This document shows positions 1-12,452 of a DNA stretch of 64,000 bases, in pieces. Where the stretch lies: assembly GCA_028554755.1 (NCBI GenBank), contig JAPTOF010000006.1:6752501-6816500 (forward strand), in the 5' to 3' direction. The notes beneath the pieces were generated by a model that saw only the letters and a program-made list of their open reading frames with translations, was not told the origin of the DNA and made no database searches. Each line of letters starts with the position of its first letter. Position 1 is the stretch's first letter. The stretch is from Cordia subcordata (Eukaryota; Streptophyta; Magnoliopsida; Boraginales; Cordiaceae). The position numbers were made by a program, and so were the translations under genes.

Positions 1-3000
1 ATATAAAATTTCTGATAAGTATATGACAAACACAACAGTAGTCTTGAACCACCCTTTTTTCCCAAAAATGCATAACTTTTGAAGGTTTTTTAATTTGAAA
101 AATTAATTTAATCTTCACTTAGAAATATTTGTATACAAGTCTTTAAATGCGTATTTTAATTCCTAGTTAAGGGAAAAAGAAAAAGGAAGCCTTAGATCTA
201 TCCATGAACACCAATGGAGAAATTATCTTCTAGATACAAATACATACATTTATGTGGACTAAAATTAAGATATTGATGACAAAGACAGAGAAGACGCGCG
301 AAGCATAAACTCAATTACCAGAGATGCATGACAAGTGCTGTGCAAAGGATGCATACAACACGATTAGCAATGACAACGTTATGTTAACAAACTAATAAGA
401 AAAAAAATAAAGTCAACATATTGACCTTGTTCTCCGCTAATAAAAAAAATAATGACATCTTCATATGAAATGTTCTATTCCATAATGTTAATTTTGTCAA
501 ACTATTCATTATTGTACAATGTTGAACATTGATATCGAGATCATTAGTCATCATTGAAACTGTGGATTCTCGATATCTCTATCTAGCTATAAAGTTAAAT
601 GTCACTGTAGTTCTATCAAATGGTCTCTTGAATTCATCATATAAAATTTTGGTTATTTTCCTTAATACCAATTTATCTTAAGATAGAATTTATAATTATT
701 TATCATGGTGTGAGAACTGAATCTTTGATTTTGCGTTGTCCATCGTTTGTTCATTCATGTGTGGCCCTGTTTAGTGCTTGATGACCATCTTCGAAGGTAG
801 TGTTAAAAATATTTTTATCTTACACTGAAAAATTATTAGTTCCAAGCACATGATTTGGTAGTACTAGTTGGTTTTAAAATTAAGCTCCATAATTGCTAAG
901 ACAACTCATAGTAGATTTTTAAGTGATCAGAAGAATCAGAGATAGAAGCTCATGAGGTAAGGAAGACATTAATAGGAGAAAATGGCAATAAGAAATTCAT
1001 TGACAAGTACAAATAAACTATACGAGGGACCTTATATTCCTCTAAAAAATAATGATATCTTCATACGAAATCTTACACTATCTTATCATAATTTTTTAAA
1101 AACCTTCATCATCATATCATGTTGAACATTGACAAGTGCAAATAAATTATACTAGGGGACCTCAAAATATTTACTAAAATAGTATGTAAAGAAATCTTGT
1201 GAGTACGTCATGGCTGATGTTATATCCCAGCGAGGGCATTATGGTAAAGTCGTATAACCCTGAAGTCACAACAAAAGAAGACCAATTCTAGGTGGTAATT
1301 GGTAAATTAGTGTAGACACCTGGATAATATATTTATTCTTTTTCATCTTTTGAGGAAGATTAATTATAGTTCATTGCTTACTTCTAATGATAATATTTAA
1401 AGACAAAGTTCATAAATTTTAAGTGAGTGTTATTACTTAGTTACACTCTCTTATCAAATATATTAATCATATTACCATGAAAATATGATGATTGTATATT
1501 ACTAATATATTAATTATAAAATAATATAAATACTTTATAGTTAGATATTTTATTTATAAAGTTATGATTTAGAAGATTTATTATAAATGATCAAAAAAAT
1601 GTAAAATGTATTTTACCCCTTATATTATGTTAAAGTTGTATAGAACTTTATGTACTTTCAGAACTAACTAATTCCTCCTTATAGTTTTAAAAATTTGCAC
1701 ACCAACTCCAACAGTTAGTTTTTTAGTTAGAGTTAACAAAGAGTGTATAAAATGCCTATAGCACTTTTTGACTTGTCAATAATTAAAAAAAAAATTCTAA
1801 TCATTAAATTGGTGTAAAATTTCCCCTCTTATTTCAAAAATGGTGTAGATTCTCCCCGCTAGTTTGAAACAAGGTACAAATATATGGCTTGCAGAGTGAA
1901 AATAAAAAATGTATTTCCTAAAGTTTGTAATTTTTTTATCTATATATATTCAATTATTATTGAATATATTTATAAAGTTATTTAAATAAGAATCTCTATA
2001 ATTTAGAAGATATATTTTGATTTTTACTCTTCTAGGAGTATTGTATTTGCATATTATCTCAAATCAAAGGTGCAAATATGCACCATTGTTTAAATTAGAG
2101 AAAAGAATTGGCACCAATTTATTTGAATTTTTTCGTTATTAACAAGTCAATACACTGTAGCTGTGTTGTCACCCTCCATACTAAGTACTAATGGCCGGGT
2201 TCACGTGCAACATAATTAAAATGGCAGGAGAAATCAGCGAGGAGATTTTGTGCTATTTTTTGTAAAGTATAAGGGAAAAATGCATTTAAAAGAAAAAGAA
2301 AAAAAAAGAAAGAAAAAGAACGAAGAGAGAGAAACCTGAATGGAGACAACAAGTCTTGTCACCAGTGAGAACCAACCAGACAAACACGCATCACAGTTTT
2401 CCAAAAGGGGGAATGGAGGAGGATTAACAAATCTGGACCCTCAAAATTCTTGTCCCCTTCTGGGATCACAATTCCACGTACGACCACCATTCCTCTTACG
2501 GTAACCTTAAAAATATCTTAGGACTAAGTAGCCAAAAAGGAAAATATCTTAGAATGTAAGGCCAATATTGAAACTAACACGTAGTTTGACTAAGTTTATT
2601 TGAGATTTATAAGCTGTAAATAGTGAGAAGAAAACACGTTCTTACGTTTTTTTTCTTTTTCTTAAGAGCTTCTAAATTGCGAAACAAATAGAGTCAAACA
2701 GGCTCTAAAGAGATGGATGTCCTCAAGTAAGAAAAAGGGAGAATAACATTCTTCTTGATGGTTCTTTGTTTAAATTTTAGATTTTTATGAAATTTTGGCA
2801 TTATTTTTTTTCTCTCTCTTGAGTCTTAACATTAATCTTTGCCGAATGTCTTATATTGCAAGGAATTTTTATCTTTTTATGGATTTATGGAATATCTAAT
2901 TATATTTTGTTATTTAGTTTTTATTTGATGTTTTTAAAATGACAGCTTTTTGCAAAAAAAAAAAAAAGGGTTAGAAAATGTAATTTCAATTTGACCTGTA

Positions 3001-4605
3001 AATATGTATTTGTATAAGAAAAGATAATTCTTACGCTATTTGTATTGGGCAACCATTTTTGGATGTATATTTTATGAAATACTATCATGAACGATGTCCT
3101 AGACAACAATGTTTCTTGGATAATAAATGTAATGATTTGTAGAAGAAGACTTGAATCTTATCACTTATATGCACTGTTGTTCGCATGAACACAATTAATT
3201 TCAAATCCTTTAACTACGTTAGTGAATTATTTACACGTTCTTATGATGGATCTAAAATATTCTTCCTAGATTTTTGTCATTTTTTCCTACGATCATTCTT
3301 GTATCCCTTTTTTTTTTGCGTTTTATTTGTTAAATATGGCTTATTACTCAATGACATTAGCTTTGTGCTTCAAAGTAACGACATTTAAGTCAATATGTAA
3401 TAGTTTAATCTAAATGGTTTAAATCCAAATCGTATTTTTTTTTTAAGGAACTCCTACTAACAGGAGCCTCAGGTAAAATTATTTTATTTGCGTGGCGGTG
3501 TACATACATGCAACCATAATTGCTAGGATAGAAAAGTTTATCCACTGAAATTTAGGATATTTATCAAATAGGAAAAACTGACGACAAAAAATTGTGGAGT
3601 AATTTCATGAATAGGAGAGCCATTTATTTGTCACAATCGCATATGTGTACGAAGTTATTGCAATTACTCTAAGTTAAAAATTACTAATATTTCTTTTTTT
3701 TTTAAAATAAATAAATTGAGTTCAATTAAAGTCATCTCCATCAACCAAAGTTGTCAACCTTAGCCAATTTGCCCCCAATGGACAGTTAACACGTAGATGC
3801 CACAAACTTTAAAGAGGATAAACGAGGATAAGGGATTGGTGGGGTCTCTAAAAGTAGGTTGTGTTCGTAACTCGCCCATTCCAATCAGAATAAGTTTGTC
3901 GTGAAGTGTCCCCTGCCAAAATGTTGGAGATGTAAAGCTAGCTACCTCTCATGTCACAGAAGTTTGTATTTATATCCTTTTATTATAAATATTATTGAAA
4001 ATTTAATCGACTTAAAACTTGGTGAGCAATTGTATCACGAGGTTATTTTCGGTTATTTTTGGTTTTGTTAGAGATGCTTTATATTCCTAGGAGACAGGTA
4101 CGTTTTATTAGAGTTGTTACTATATATAAAAGGTCAAAACTTGTGGAGATCAAGAGTAATACATCCCCCCTTAGCTTAAGTATTTCATTTCTGCAGTTTT
4201 AATGTTTTTAAAATAGAGTCGGTGGGATATTAGTGTATCTATTTATTGAATTAACACAACTACTTATGTGCAAGCATGATTTCTTTTGAGTTTGGATATC
4301 ATATTAGAGTTTTAATCTTATCTAAAAGTTTAAATTTATACAAAAGCTATTAGTAGATTTATTTATTATATTAACACATTCTGGAATATACCTAAGAATT
4401 AAGAAAAGAAAAGAGAGTATATGATATATTATTGGTCGCTTTAAGGACATCGTTAAATGCACTTCGTTATTTTTAATCCTAATCACTTTCTTTTATTGAT
4501 CTTCATAGATTGCCATTTTTGTATGTTTACTCTTGAGCATTATTTTATAATGCATGTCTCGACATTCATAGATGTAGCCATGGAGAACTACCATGTTCTA
4601 CATAT
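1..4605. other. AT-rich intergenic DNA, no gene seen
   Basis: No open frame here shows a recognisable domain, compositional bias or splice pattern of a plant gene. The few short ORFs (for example around 2921-3109 and 3185-3388) are low-complexity Phe/Leu-rich translations of T-rich DNA. Poly-purine and poly-pyrimidine tracts are common (2280-2330, 2650-2660). I see no clear transposon ends. Confidence 0.6.
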
Positions 4606-4704
4606 AAAACTATTATTGAATATTTTCTCATCGACTGATTATAACAGAGTGCCAAAAAACTATTATTGAATATTTTCTTATCAACTAATTATAACAGAGT
4701 GCCA
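4606..4704. repeat. 50-bp direct tandem repeat, two copies
   Basis: A unit beginning AAAACTATTATTGAATATTT is present at 4606-4655 and again at 4656-4704. By eye there are three substitutions, all within the stretch that reads CTCATCGACTGATT in copy 1 and CTTATCAACTAATT in copy 2. It is a local duplication with no visible function. Confidence 0.85.
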
Positions 4705-4727
4705 ACTACTAGACGTGGAGAGCAATA

Positions 4728-4729
4728 TC

Positions 4730-4793
<64 letters not shown>
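4728..4793. repeat. Compound (TA)n(TG)n microsatellite
   Basis: About 13 TA dinucleotides are followed directly by about 19 TG dinucleotides. It is a simple sequence repeat and probably length-polymorphic. Confidence 0.95.
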
Positions 4794-4795
<2 letters not shown>

Positions 4796-5871
4796 ATATT
4801 CCACCGTGACGAATTCTATGCCATGAAACCTATTGTCCCATCCGAGTGATCATTCTGGAGCACCTTTACAACTTTAAGTAGCGTGGAATATGTATAGGCT
4901 ATAGCTTATATAAAAGTATATTCAAGTGCATGAAATTTTCGTATTGAACAAAATTCAAAAGAAAAATTAAATTGATTTTGATATCTATTGTATAACAAAT
5001 TAGAAAAAATCATACATAACTTTTAAAAAAATGTCAAAAGTCTTGAAAGCATTGTCCAATTTTTCAATGTCAAAAAGCTGCAACTATCATTTATTTTCTG
5101 AAAAGACCACTTCTTTTTTCTGAAAAATTATGTTTTTTTTTTTGTTGTAATAAATATCTGCCTTGGTTTTTAAAGAAGTTGAAGCTTAAAAAAAGAAAGA
5201 ATAACTCAAATAAAGATTTTTTTTCATAATTTAGAATTTTTAACTTCTAAAAAACACACTTTTTAAAAAAGTTGTTTAAAAAACCCTTTCCAAAAGAAAA
5301 TCCAAACAAGCCTATAAGGTATTTGACTAAATTGTTCATTACATCATAAATATAGTTTGGTGAAAGATTACGAAAAGTTTACGTATATAATCATGTCTTA
5401 CACCCCTGCCCATGACATTATAATATCATAATGAGTCCTCATTATAACGAGCCTTTTAAGTGTGATATCAACACATAATCTCATCTTGTCGCATATCTAC
5501 AAATAAGCAAACAAATACATCAATTAACTCGTGAAATTTCAAATAACGCCTCAACTAGGAAGGTAGGTTCTCGAGGGCCCCAACAGACAACATTAGGAAG
5601 CTATTTGGGAATAATATTAAAAGAATTTTTTCTCTTAAATTAATCAATAATTAATCTCGACATTACCTCCCCTAAAAAGAAGAAAAGAAAAGAATGAAAC
5701 ATCCCTGGAAAGATCAAAATTACGACTTGGCATCCATCTGAACAATTAAATAAGAAATAATGGTCTAAGTATTTCTTTTTTTTTTTTGTTGTGCGCGAAA
5801 AAAGAAGCTGCGTGAGATGAGCACAATATGTAAGGGGACCTACACGTGCACCTGCGATTGTAAATGTACCT
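4794..5871. other. Intergenic; right end of a MITE-like repeat near 5316
   Basis: No gene is seen. The stretch from about 5040 to 5316 contains blocks such as TTTTTAACTTCTAAAAAA and ends with AAAATCCAAACAAGCCTATA. This matches the right terminus of the approximately 200-bp MITE family found at 36449, 50220 and elsewhere in the window. I could not place a matching left end, so it is probably truncated. Confidence 0.5.
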
Positions 5872-6280
5872 GTGAATTTTATTAAATAAATAGTTTATGA
5901 ATACTGAACAAATAGCCTTTTTATTATGAACAAATATCTGTGGTTATTTCATGCATAAATGTTTGTTAATTTTACACTTGTCAACAAATATTGTGATGAT
6001 CTGTGGATTTTACGGGACAAATAGTTTATGAACAATGAACAAATAGTCTTTTTATTCTAAACAAAAATTTGTGACTGTTTTTATGAATAGCTGTTTGTCA
6101 AATTTATACTGTTTAACCAATATTGTGATGATTTGTTGATTTTATTACATAAATAATTTATAAATAATGAATATTTTTTTATTCTGAACAAGTATCTGTA
6201 ATTATTTTTATGTATATATATTTTTGTAAATTTTAATAAATAAATAATTTATAAATATTAAATAAATAATTTAGTACACC
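5872..6280. repeat. 131-bp tandem repeat, about three copies
   Basis: Units start near 5872, 6003 and 6134, with a further partial unit from about 6227. Each opens with a GTGGATTTTA-like phrase, followed by ATAGTTTATGAA, GAACAAATAGYCTTTTTATT and TATTGTGATGAT. Divergence between units is considerable, and the third is shortened and more AT-rich. No coding potential is seen. Confidence 0.75.
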
Positions 6281-7404
6281 ATATTATGTATTCCAACGAA
6301 TTACATCATATAATTTGCGAATATGTGACCACCATTAAAAGGACAGGTTGGCACAAGTGGGTAAATGATTGAAGCGTTAAAAAAAATTATGGAAAATATC
6401 AGAAAAGTTGGATAAGAAATCAATGCATAGGATGTACTTGTCGGCAGGGGTACGAGGTTTTAATGCCGTTAGCTGTAGGGGAGGTGACGTGGTCGCTTCT
6501 GCTCCTTCCGTACCAAAAGCTTTATGCTACTTTATCTATTCTGGGTATAAACATCTCCCATATTTCCCATTCTGTCCTTCCTGTGTTGTACCGCGTGTCT
6601 TTCCTCTGGGAGTCTTTTTTCTTTTTTGCTTTTTTTTTTTGCCCTTTTACTTTCTTTTCTTTTCCTTTTCTTTTTTTGAGGGTTTAAGATTCTCTAACAG
6701 TTTTTCTATTTCTTTTCTTAAATTTAATTGGTTTGAACCATTTTTTATATTTTAAGATTTCCTATTTTTAGATATATTTCAACAACTTTCTTTTTATTTT
6801 ATTTTATCAAATACGCAATTTAAAGAATCATTTAAAGAATTTTTATTTCACTTTTACTCTAACAACTCCATTATTTCTTAAGACTTTCATGACTATTACA
6901 ATTTACATATATGAGAAATGGGGTTCGGGGGATGACTTTGTCAGATGAAAAAATCCCTATATATGAGTTTTTTGATTTGGGGTTGGTAGAATACCTAAAA
7001 TTTTGAAAATTAAATAAGGGAAGTTGTTGGAGCACATTAGTACTAACAATTGTCCTAAATATAAGGGTTTTTCTTGGTTGTTTAGAGCTTTATTGGCGTT
7101 AGTTTAATGTCATAAGAGGGGAAGAAAACAAAGAAACAAAAAGTCAAATTTAAGAATAGGGGTTGGTTTAAAAATATTTTTTATAAAAAAAATATTTTTG
7201 AAGAAAATATTTTTTTTGTATTATACCTTTAATTATGACTTTTAAAAAATAAAATTTTGAAAAGAGTTTAAATTTAGTTTTTTTTCAAAAAAGTAGAATT
7301 TAATTTCTCAAAAATAGTATTTTCTTGAAAAAAGTCAATTCAAATAAGCTATAAATACATGTTAATGAGGCTAAGATATAATTTGCAAGTTAATTGATGT
7401 TGTC
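6281..7404. other. Intergenic; pyrimidine-rich block and a MITE-like copy
   Basis: The section at 6440-6620 is less AT-rich than its surroundings and leads into a long T/C-rich tract (6610-6690). The open frames across it translate to Phe/Leu/Pro-rich low-complexity sequence, so I do not call a gene. At about 7147-7366 lies a degraded member of the MITE family, with left end GGGGTTGGTTTAAAAAT and right end AAAGTCAATTCAAATAAGCT. Confidence 0.5.
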
Positions 7405-7536
7405 AAAAGTGTACTAATGTTAGGGATTAGAGGATAGTTTAAGTGGTCAAGACTATTCCCCTCAAATGTGAGGTCCTCGAATCAATCTCATGGGGATTTA
7501 ACAAACAAAAAAAGAAAAAAAGTGTACTAATGTTAG
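7405..7536 (+). mobile_element. Short SINE (94 bp) with perfect 19-bp TSD
   Basis: The body at 7424-7517 is flanked by identical 19-bp copies of AAAAGTGTACTAATGTTAG (7405-7423 and 7518-7536) and ends in an A-rich tail, the hallmarks of target-primed retroposition. The head resembles an RNA polymerase III A box (TAGTTTAAGTGG). About 30 bp further on, GTCCTCGAATCAATC resembles a B box. These suggest descent from a tRNA. Related copies lie at 35331-35421 and, on the minus strand, at 13895-13994. It has no coding capacity and would depend on a LINE for movement. Confidence 0.82.
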
Positions 7537-8462
7537 AGGGCGGATTTGGAATTGTTGTTCAATGAGAATTCAGATACATGATTTAATAGTTGATATAAAT
7601 AAATTTTCTAGTCAGAATAAAGTTAACTTTTCAAACTAAAAACACTTCAAAAATAAATTTTTTAACAAAAATCTGACACGAGTCGGCTTGCATTAACCTT
7701 CCTCATCTCTTAATAGATCCTCTTGTTGATTATGGTTTAGGAAAAAAAAAAAAATGTCGTGCAAGGAAAAAAAATAAAGCAGCTAGTAATGGTTCTAAAT
7801 ATATACCTCACTTTATAATTCATTATTTAGTAAATTTAAAAAATTCGATGAATGTGAAATATAATTACTGTTCGAAGGTTACTAGCTGGACTTATAGAAG
7901 TGTTTTCATGCCAATCTTAAACTCCAAATGGGCAAGTTGCTGAACAAAACTAATTAAGAGGATGTTTGGCTGTGTTTATTTGAGTGTATAATCATTCAAA
8001 TTTAAAAGTTAATAGTGTTTTTTTTTTTCCAACACTTATAACTTCGAAGTGTTGAAACTAATCGAGCAGATCCACGCATAAAATGCTGGATTCACATTCT
8101 AGATTCATTGCTTTAATAACTTCGAAGATCTTCATTTGGTTATTAGTACATAATTAAAAGCCAAAGTTCATATAGGACCAAAATTCCCATAAACTCAATT
8201 TAACCGGAAAGATTTTATCAGTCGTCAAACTTGCTTTAGTTCTTTGCATAATATATGTAGAATTCATTTATATGATAGAGGCTGATATCAATCAAACTGA
8301 TGAAATTATTTTCTTGATTTAACGCCAAAGGTACGGTGTCACTACTACATGTTGTCCAAATTTGAAATAATATTATGTGTAGATGTTCTTGTACTTAATT
8401 TTACACAGTTATCTAGTTTAATATGCTCTTGGGGCACAAATGTTTTTGGCCCGTAGAGATTT
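7537..8462. other. Intergenic, nothing recognised
   Basis: This is AT-rich DNA with no convincing ORF, RNA gene or transposon terminus. Confidence 0.6.
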
Positions 8463-9073
8463 ATGGTCTGTTTGGAATAGTTTTATCTGAAATCTGAAAT
8501 CTGAAATTTGATAAGTATCTTATCTGATAAGTGTGTGATAAGAAATAAGTGTCTGATGTAAAAAGATTGTTTGATCTGGAATCTTATTAGCATAATCTGA
8601 AATGCTAAAATAAGTAAAATTGACCAAAATGCTCTGAAATGTTTAATAATAGAATTGATTGGTGAATAACTATTATAAATTTACTCTACAATTGTTAATA
8701 TAACCTATTTTGACAAAAAATAACCCTTTTGTGTCATCGCATATATTACTATAATGTAACTAATTATAAAATTAAAATTCAAAGAAGTATTAAATAAATT
8801 TAAAAAATAAATTCAAAGGGAAAGGCAATCTTGGTATTAAGCTAAAGCACGAGGGCAATAGTGAAAAGTAAAGTTTTATTAAAAATTCTTGAAATTCCAG
8901 CCGTGTCCCTTTTAAGCAATAAGATGGCTAATACATGCTTAAATTTTTGCTCTTAAAATAAGCCATCTTAAAATAAACATCTTATTATAAGCAAAAAAAC
9001 AAACATGCTTTTTTGGATAAGATGTAAAATAAGAAAAGTTGCTTATTATAAGTTGTAAACAAACACAGCATTA
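8463..9073. repeat. Possible MITE or degraded DNA transposon
   Basis: The left boundary phrase TGGTCTGTTTGGAATAG and the right phrase TTGTAAACAAACACAGCA are the kind of GTTTGG/CAAAC ends common in plant MITEs. The interior repeats short blocks (ATCTGAAATCTGAAATCTGAA; several ATAAGCNNCTTATTTTAAG segments). I see no clear TSD, so the boundaries are approximate and the class is open. Confidence 0.4.
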
Positions 9074-12000
9074 ATTTGCTTCTAAGGGATTCTATCTACG
9101 CTATATCCACCTGTTGATGAAACAACGTTAAATTGCAGCATCGCTCTTGGGGGTCCTTCTAAAGAGTAAATTGAGAGATTCAAGTTATGCTGCCCCTTTT
9201 TGTCCCCATTTCTTTCTGTTTTTTTTTATTTTTAAATGATTTAAAAAATGGCATCTATCATACCCTACACTTCACCTCAAAATAGGAAAAAGAAAATAAA
9301 AAAGAAGACGCCAGAATTAAGCTATATGTGTGGTAGTGTAGTGAACAAAATAAAAAGCCAATATATATATGTATATATTTGCGCGGTAGTAAAGTGAGCA
9401 ACGTTAGAAGCCAGAATAAAATATTCTCAATGGTTAACAAATTGTACGACATTAAAGTTGTCCGACAGTGTAGCAGTTCGGTGTAGGCATGTTTACGTAT
9501 GCATGTGAAAATAGAGTTTTGAATGAATTAAAAAGCTCAACTACCCAATAATATGCCCCAAGTGATTGAGCTGATCGTCTGACTAATGGAAAACATTAAA
9601 ATTTAAAGGACTTGCATTAATATCAACAGATAATATTATTTAAAGATATAGGCCCAATGAAAATTTAAATACAATTTATTGGGCCAACTCTAGGAAGTCT
9701 CAGCAGTTAACGGGTCCAATCCAGAACTAACAGATAATGGCCCAAGCTCAAAGGAAAGGAGTTTCACACTCTCAGAGAATAATTTTGCTTGTAACTTCAA
9801 ACGAATGTGATATAATTTCAGATGAAATGCGCCCTTTTGAAGAAGGATGAGTCAGAGACAGATTTAAAACATTTTATTAATGATATTTTAATAGCTTTGA
9901 AAGTCAAAAGTAAGTGATATGTGAAAGTTAAATTGGAGAAACGGTATTTCTTACTGGTCAAAAATATAAGAAATGGGAGAAAATGGTATTTTTGACTAGT
10001 TAAAAATATAAGAGTATACGATAAAGCATTTTGTACAAAAATGACTCTTTTTAGCAACTTGACAGGCCTAATATTTCAAGTGAAATCAAGAATATCTTTG
10101 TTTTCCATCATCGGGTAATAAATCTTAAGACATGACAACAACATATGATGTAAAAATGGGCTCCCCAATGGTTCATTTATTGGGAGTCCATTTTAATTTT
10201 ACAGGTAGTTTACCTTTCCATCTTGCCGATTCTAGGTTATTAGTAGGAATGTTAATTGCCCAACTAACTTTGTTGCTAAGAAGGGTTTAGCGGGTAATTT
10301 AGCTTGTTATTAGGTGAGTGCTCCACCGTCTCAACTGGTTAATCTTATTTTGAACGATTTGAACCCAATTTAATACTCACATTCGAATAATTCTATTCTT
10401 TTGGAACTAAGTCAAAATCTATTGCGACCTTCCACAAGCAAAAGTGAAACCAAAACACTGTGCTCAGTCTCGTGGGCACTGTACTAGAGGGGCTTCGAGT
10501 TCCGCTGAACAAGTCACGAGTAATGCAGAGTTGCATGGCCCGGGGAAAGTTGGTGATCTAAATGATAAGAGCACCGAGCTTGCCAAGAGGAAGATTTTGA
10601 CTGTAGATTCAATTCTCAGAGAACTTTAAAATAATTTAGCTATAAAAAGAATAGTTCAATATACGAAACTCTTATTACATGACAAATTAGAGAGGATTAA
10701 TTTTACGTTACATCTATTACACACATAATTTATCTTAATCTTTAAAAAAGTTGCCTTACTACTTGAATTCATAACTTCCACATCGAAGGCGACAACTTCA
10801 CCATTGCCCTTCTTTTTCAACTATGTGGCTAATAAGATAAACTTTTAGCTGTTATTTAATTTAGGAATGTGATGAGTGCAATTAATTGTGTTCCATTAAT
10901 TATCTTATTTGGCCGTTTACGTATTTGTCAGGGTGTATTTCGTGATAAATAATCCTAACCAGTCCGTTGCATATTTCTACCACCGGCGTAATATTTGGAT
11001 TAGCACTTGGATTTCAAGTTCTATGCAACCACCTCCTCAGCACACTTACAAATACCCAGCAAGAATAGGGATTTCAGGTATCATATTCTCTTGAATACTT
11101 CTAACAATACTGACTTGATCGTTGAACAACTTGTAGGTCCCAATTGGGTTGAACAACTTGAGTTTGGACAAATAATTTATCTGGTGATTCTAACAAAGCA
11201 TGAATTGATATCAACTAAGACTTATTTAGTAGTCATCAAGCAGCCATTCTTTCAAAGATTTGTTTTTACTGAGGAATTTATTATACTTCTGGATAAATCT
11301 TTAATGGAAATATAGCCTGAAGATTTTGCAATAGCTACCAAAAATCTACTCATAAACATAAGGCAAATGACAATTTTCTCTACCGCTACTTCTTTAATAT
11401 TAATAATTTTATATAAGAACAACTATCCTACTCCTAATGCACCAAGGAAACCTTTGATTCCTGTTGTCTGAATAAACTTCCACCTAAGAAAAAAATAATA
11501 TACTAAATTATAGGGGTAAGGGTGATTTAAAATTTGAAATTGATATAGTATGAAATTGAGGGCTGAAACTTCAAAAGAGTTTAATGGTAGGCCTTGGGCT
11601 TGTGAATAACAGATATTCTATACGCTATTAACTACAGGTATTTTATTTTTCTTATATGGCATTTTTTGCCTTTCAAATCCTAAGTGAATTGAAATATATG
11701 TAGAAATTCTTTGTTAAGCAAAAAATGTAGAAAGGCAAGTATTAATAATTGAGATTTTGCTTAGGATTTCTTTTGTAATTTTCCCTTTAGTACGCCAAAT
11801 TCATGTAGTATCATTGATGATAAAAATAAAACCTTTTTTTTTTGTAGGTTTCTTACAATTTGTTTGATAATGTCCTGAAATTAATGTTACATTAGAGTCA
11901 CCACATACAATTTGTGACAGAAAAAGAAAAAGCCACATAATATTTGAAAACAAATAAAACGCTACATAAGTGAAAACCCAACACCTACCATGCATCAAAC

Positions 12001-12452
12001 ACATTCATAAGGTCTGAGCCTTTCTATTAAAGTTTTAAAAATCAAAGTTTCAATTTCATATTAAGCTAAATTCAATGATTATATCATGTTTTGATGTTTG
12101 GTGTCTATTATCATTCATCCGCGCACTATATTTACACCACCGCAAAAGTAAATTAAAAACAGTTTGTTTGGAAATGATTTAAGAGGTTTGTCCTTCTTCA
12201 AGGATGATTTCTGTTTAAGTGGCTTTTGTCTCCCTAGAAAAGAAGAAAACAGTTTTTTCAAACTATACAAAAGAAGGGAGAAAATTCTACCAGAAATAGA
12301 TTGAGGAAAATCAAAGATTGAATAGATTCCACTCAAAAAATTAAAGAACAATAAACAAAACTAGCCTCTTACATCATTGTATGGAGTAAAGAAGAAACTT
12401 TTAAGTCCATTTTACTTGTCACCTATCTGAATGAACAAAGAAGCTACGCAAC
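9074..12452. other. Intergenic; one unrecognised ORF and a hairpin
   Basis: No gene is identified. The only less AT-rich coding-like stretch is 10444-10629 (plus), an open frame of 61 codons with a mixed composition ending near KRKILTVDSILREL. It matches no family I know and may be a gene relic. A second open frame at 11007-11315 has no recognisable domain. A short inverted repeat lies at 10151-10202. Poly-purine tracts are frequent. Confidence 0.5.

Noticed and set aside
6408..6755. 115-codon open frame on the plus strand
   Set aside because: Its second half is Phe/Leu-rich translation of a T-tract. There is no domain and no splice context, so it is most likely chance.
7424..7517. A functional tRNA gene
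   Set aside because: The A and B box-like words are degenerate and no cloverleaf can be closed. The TSD and A-rich tail identify a retroposed SINE.
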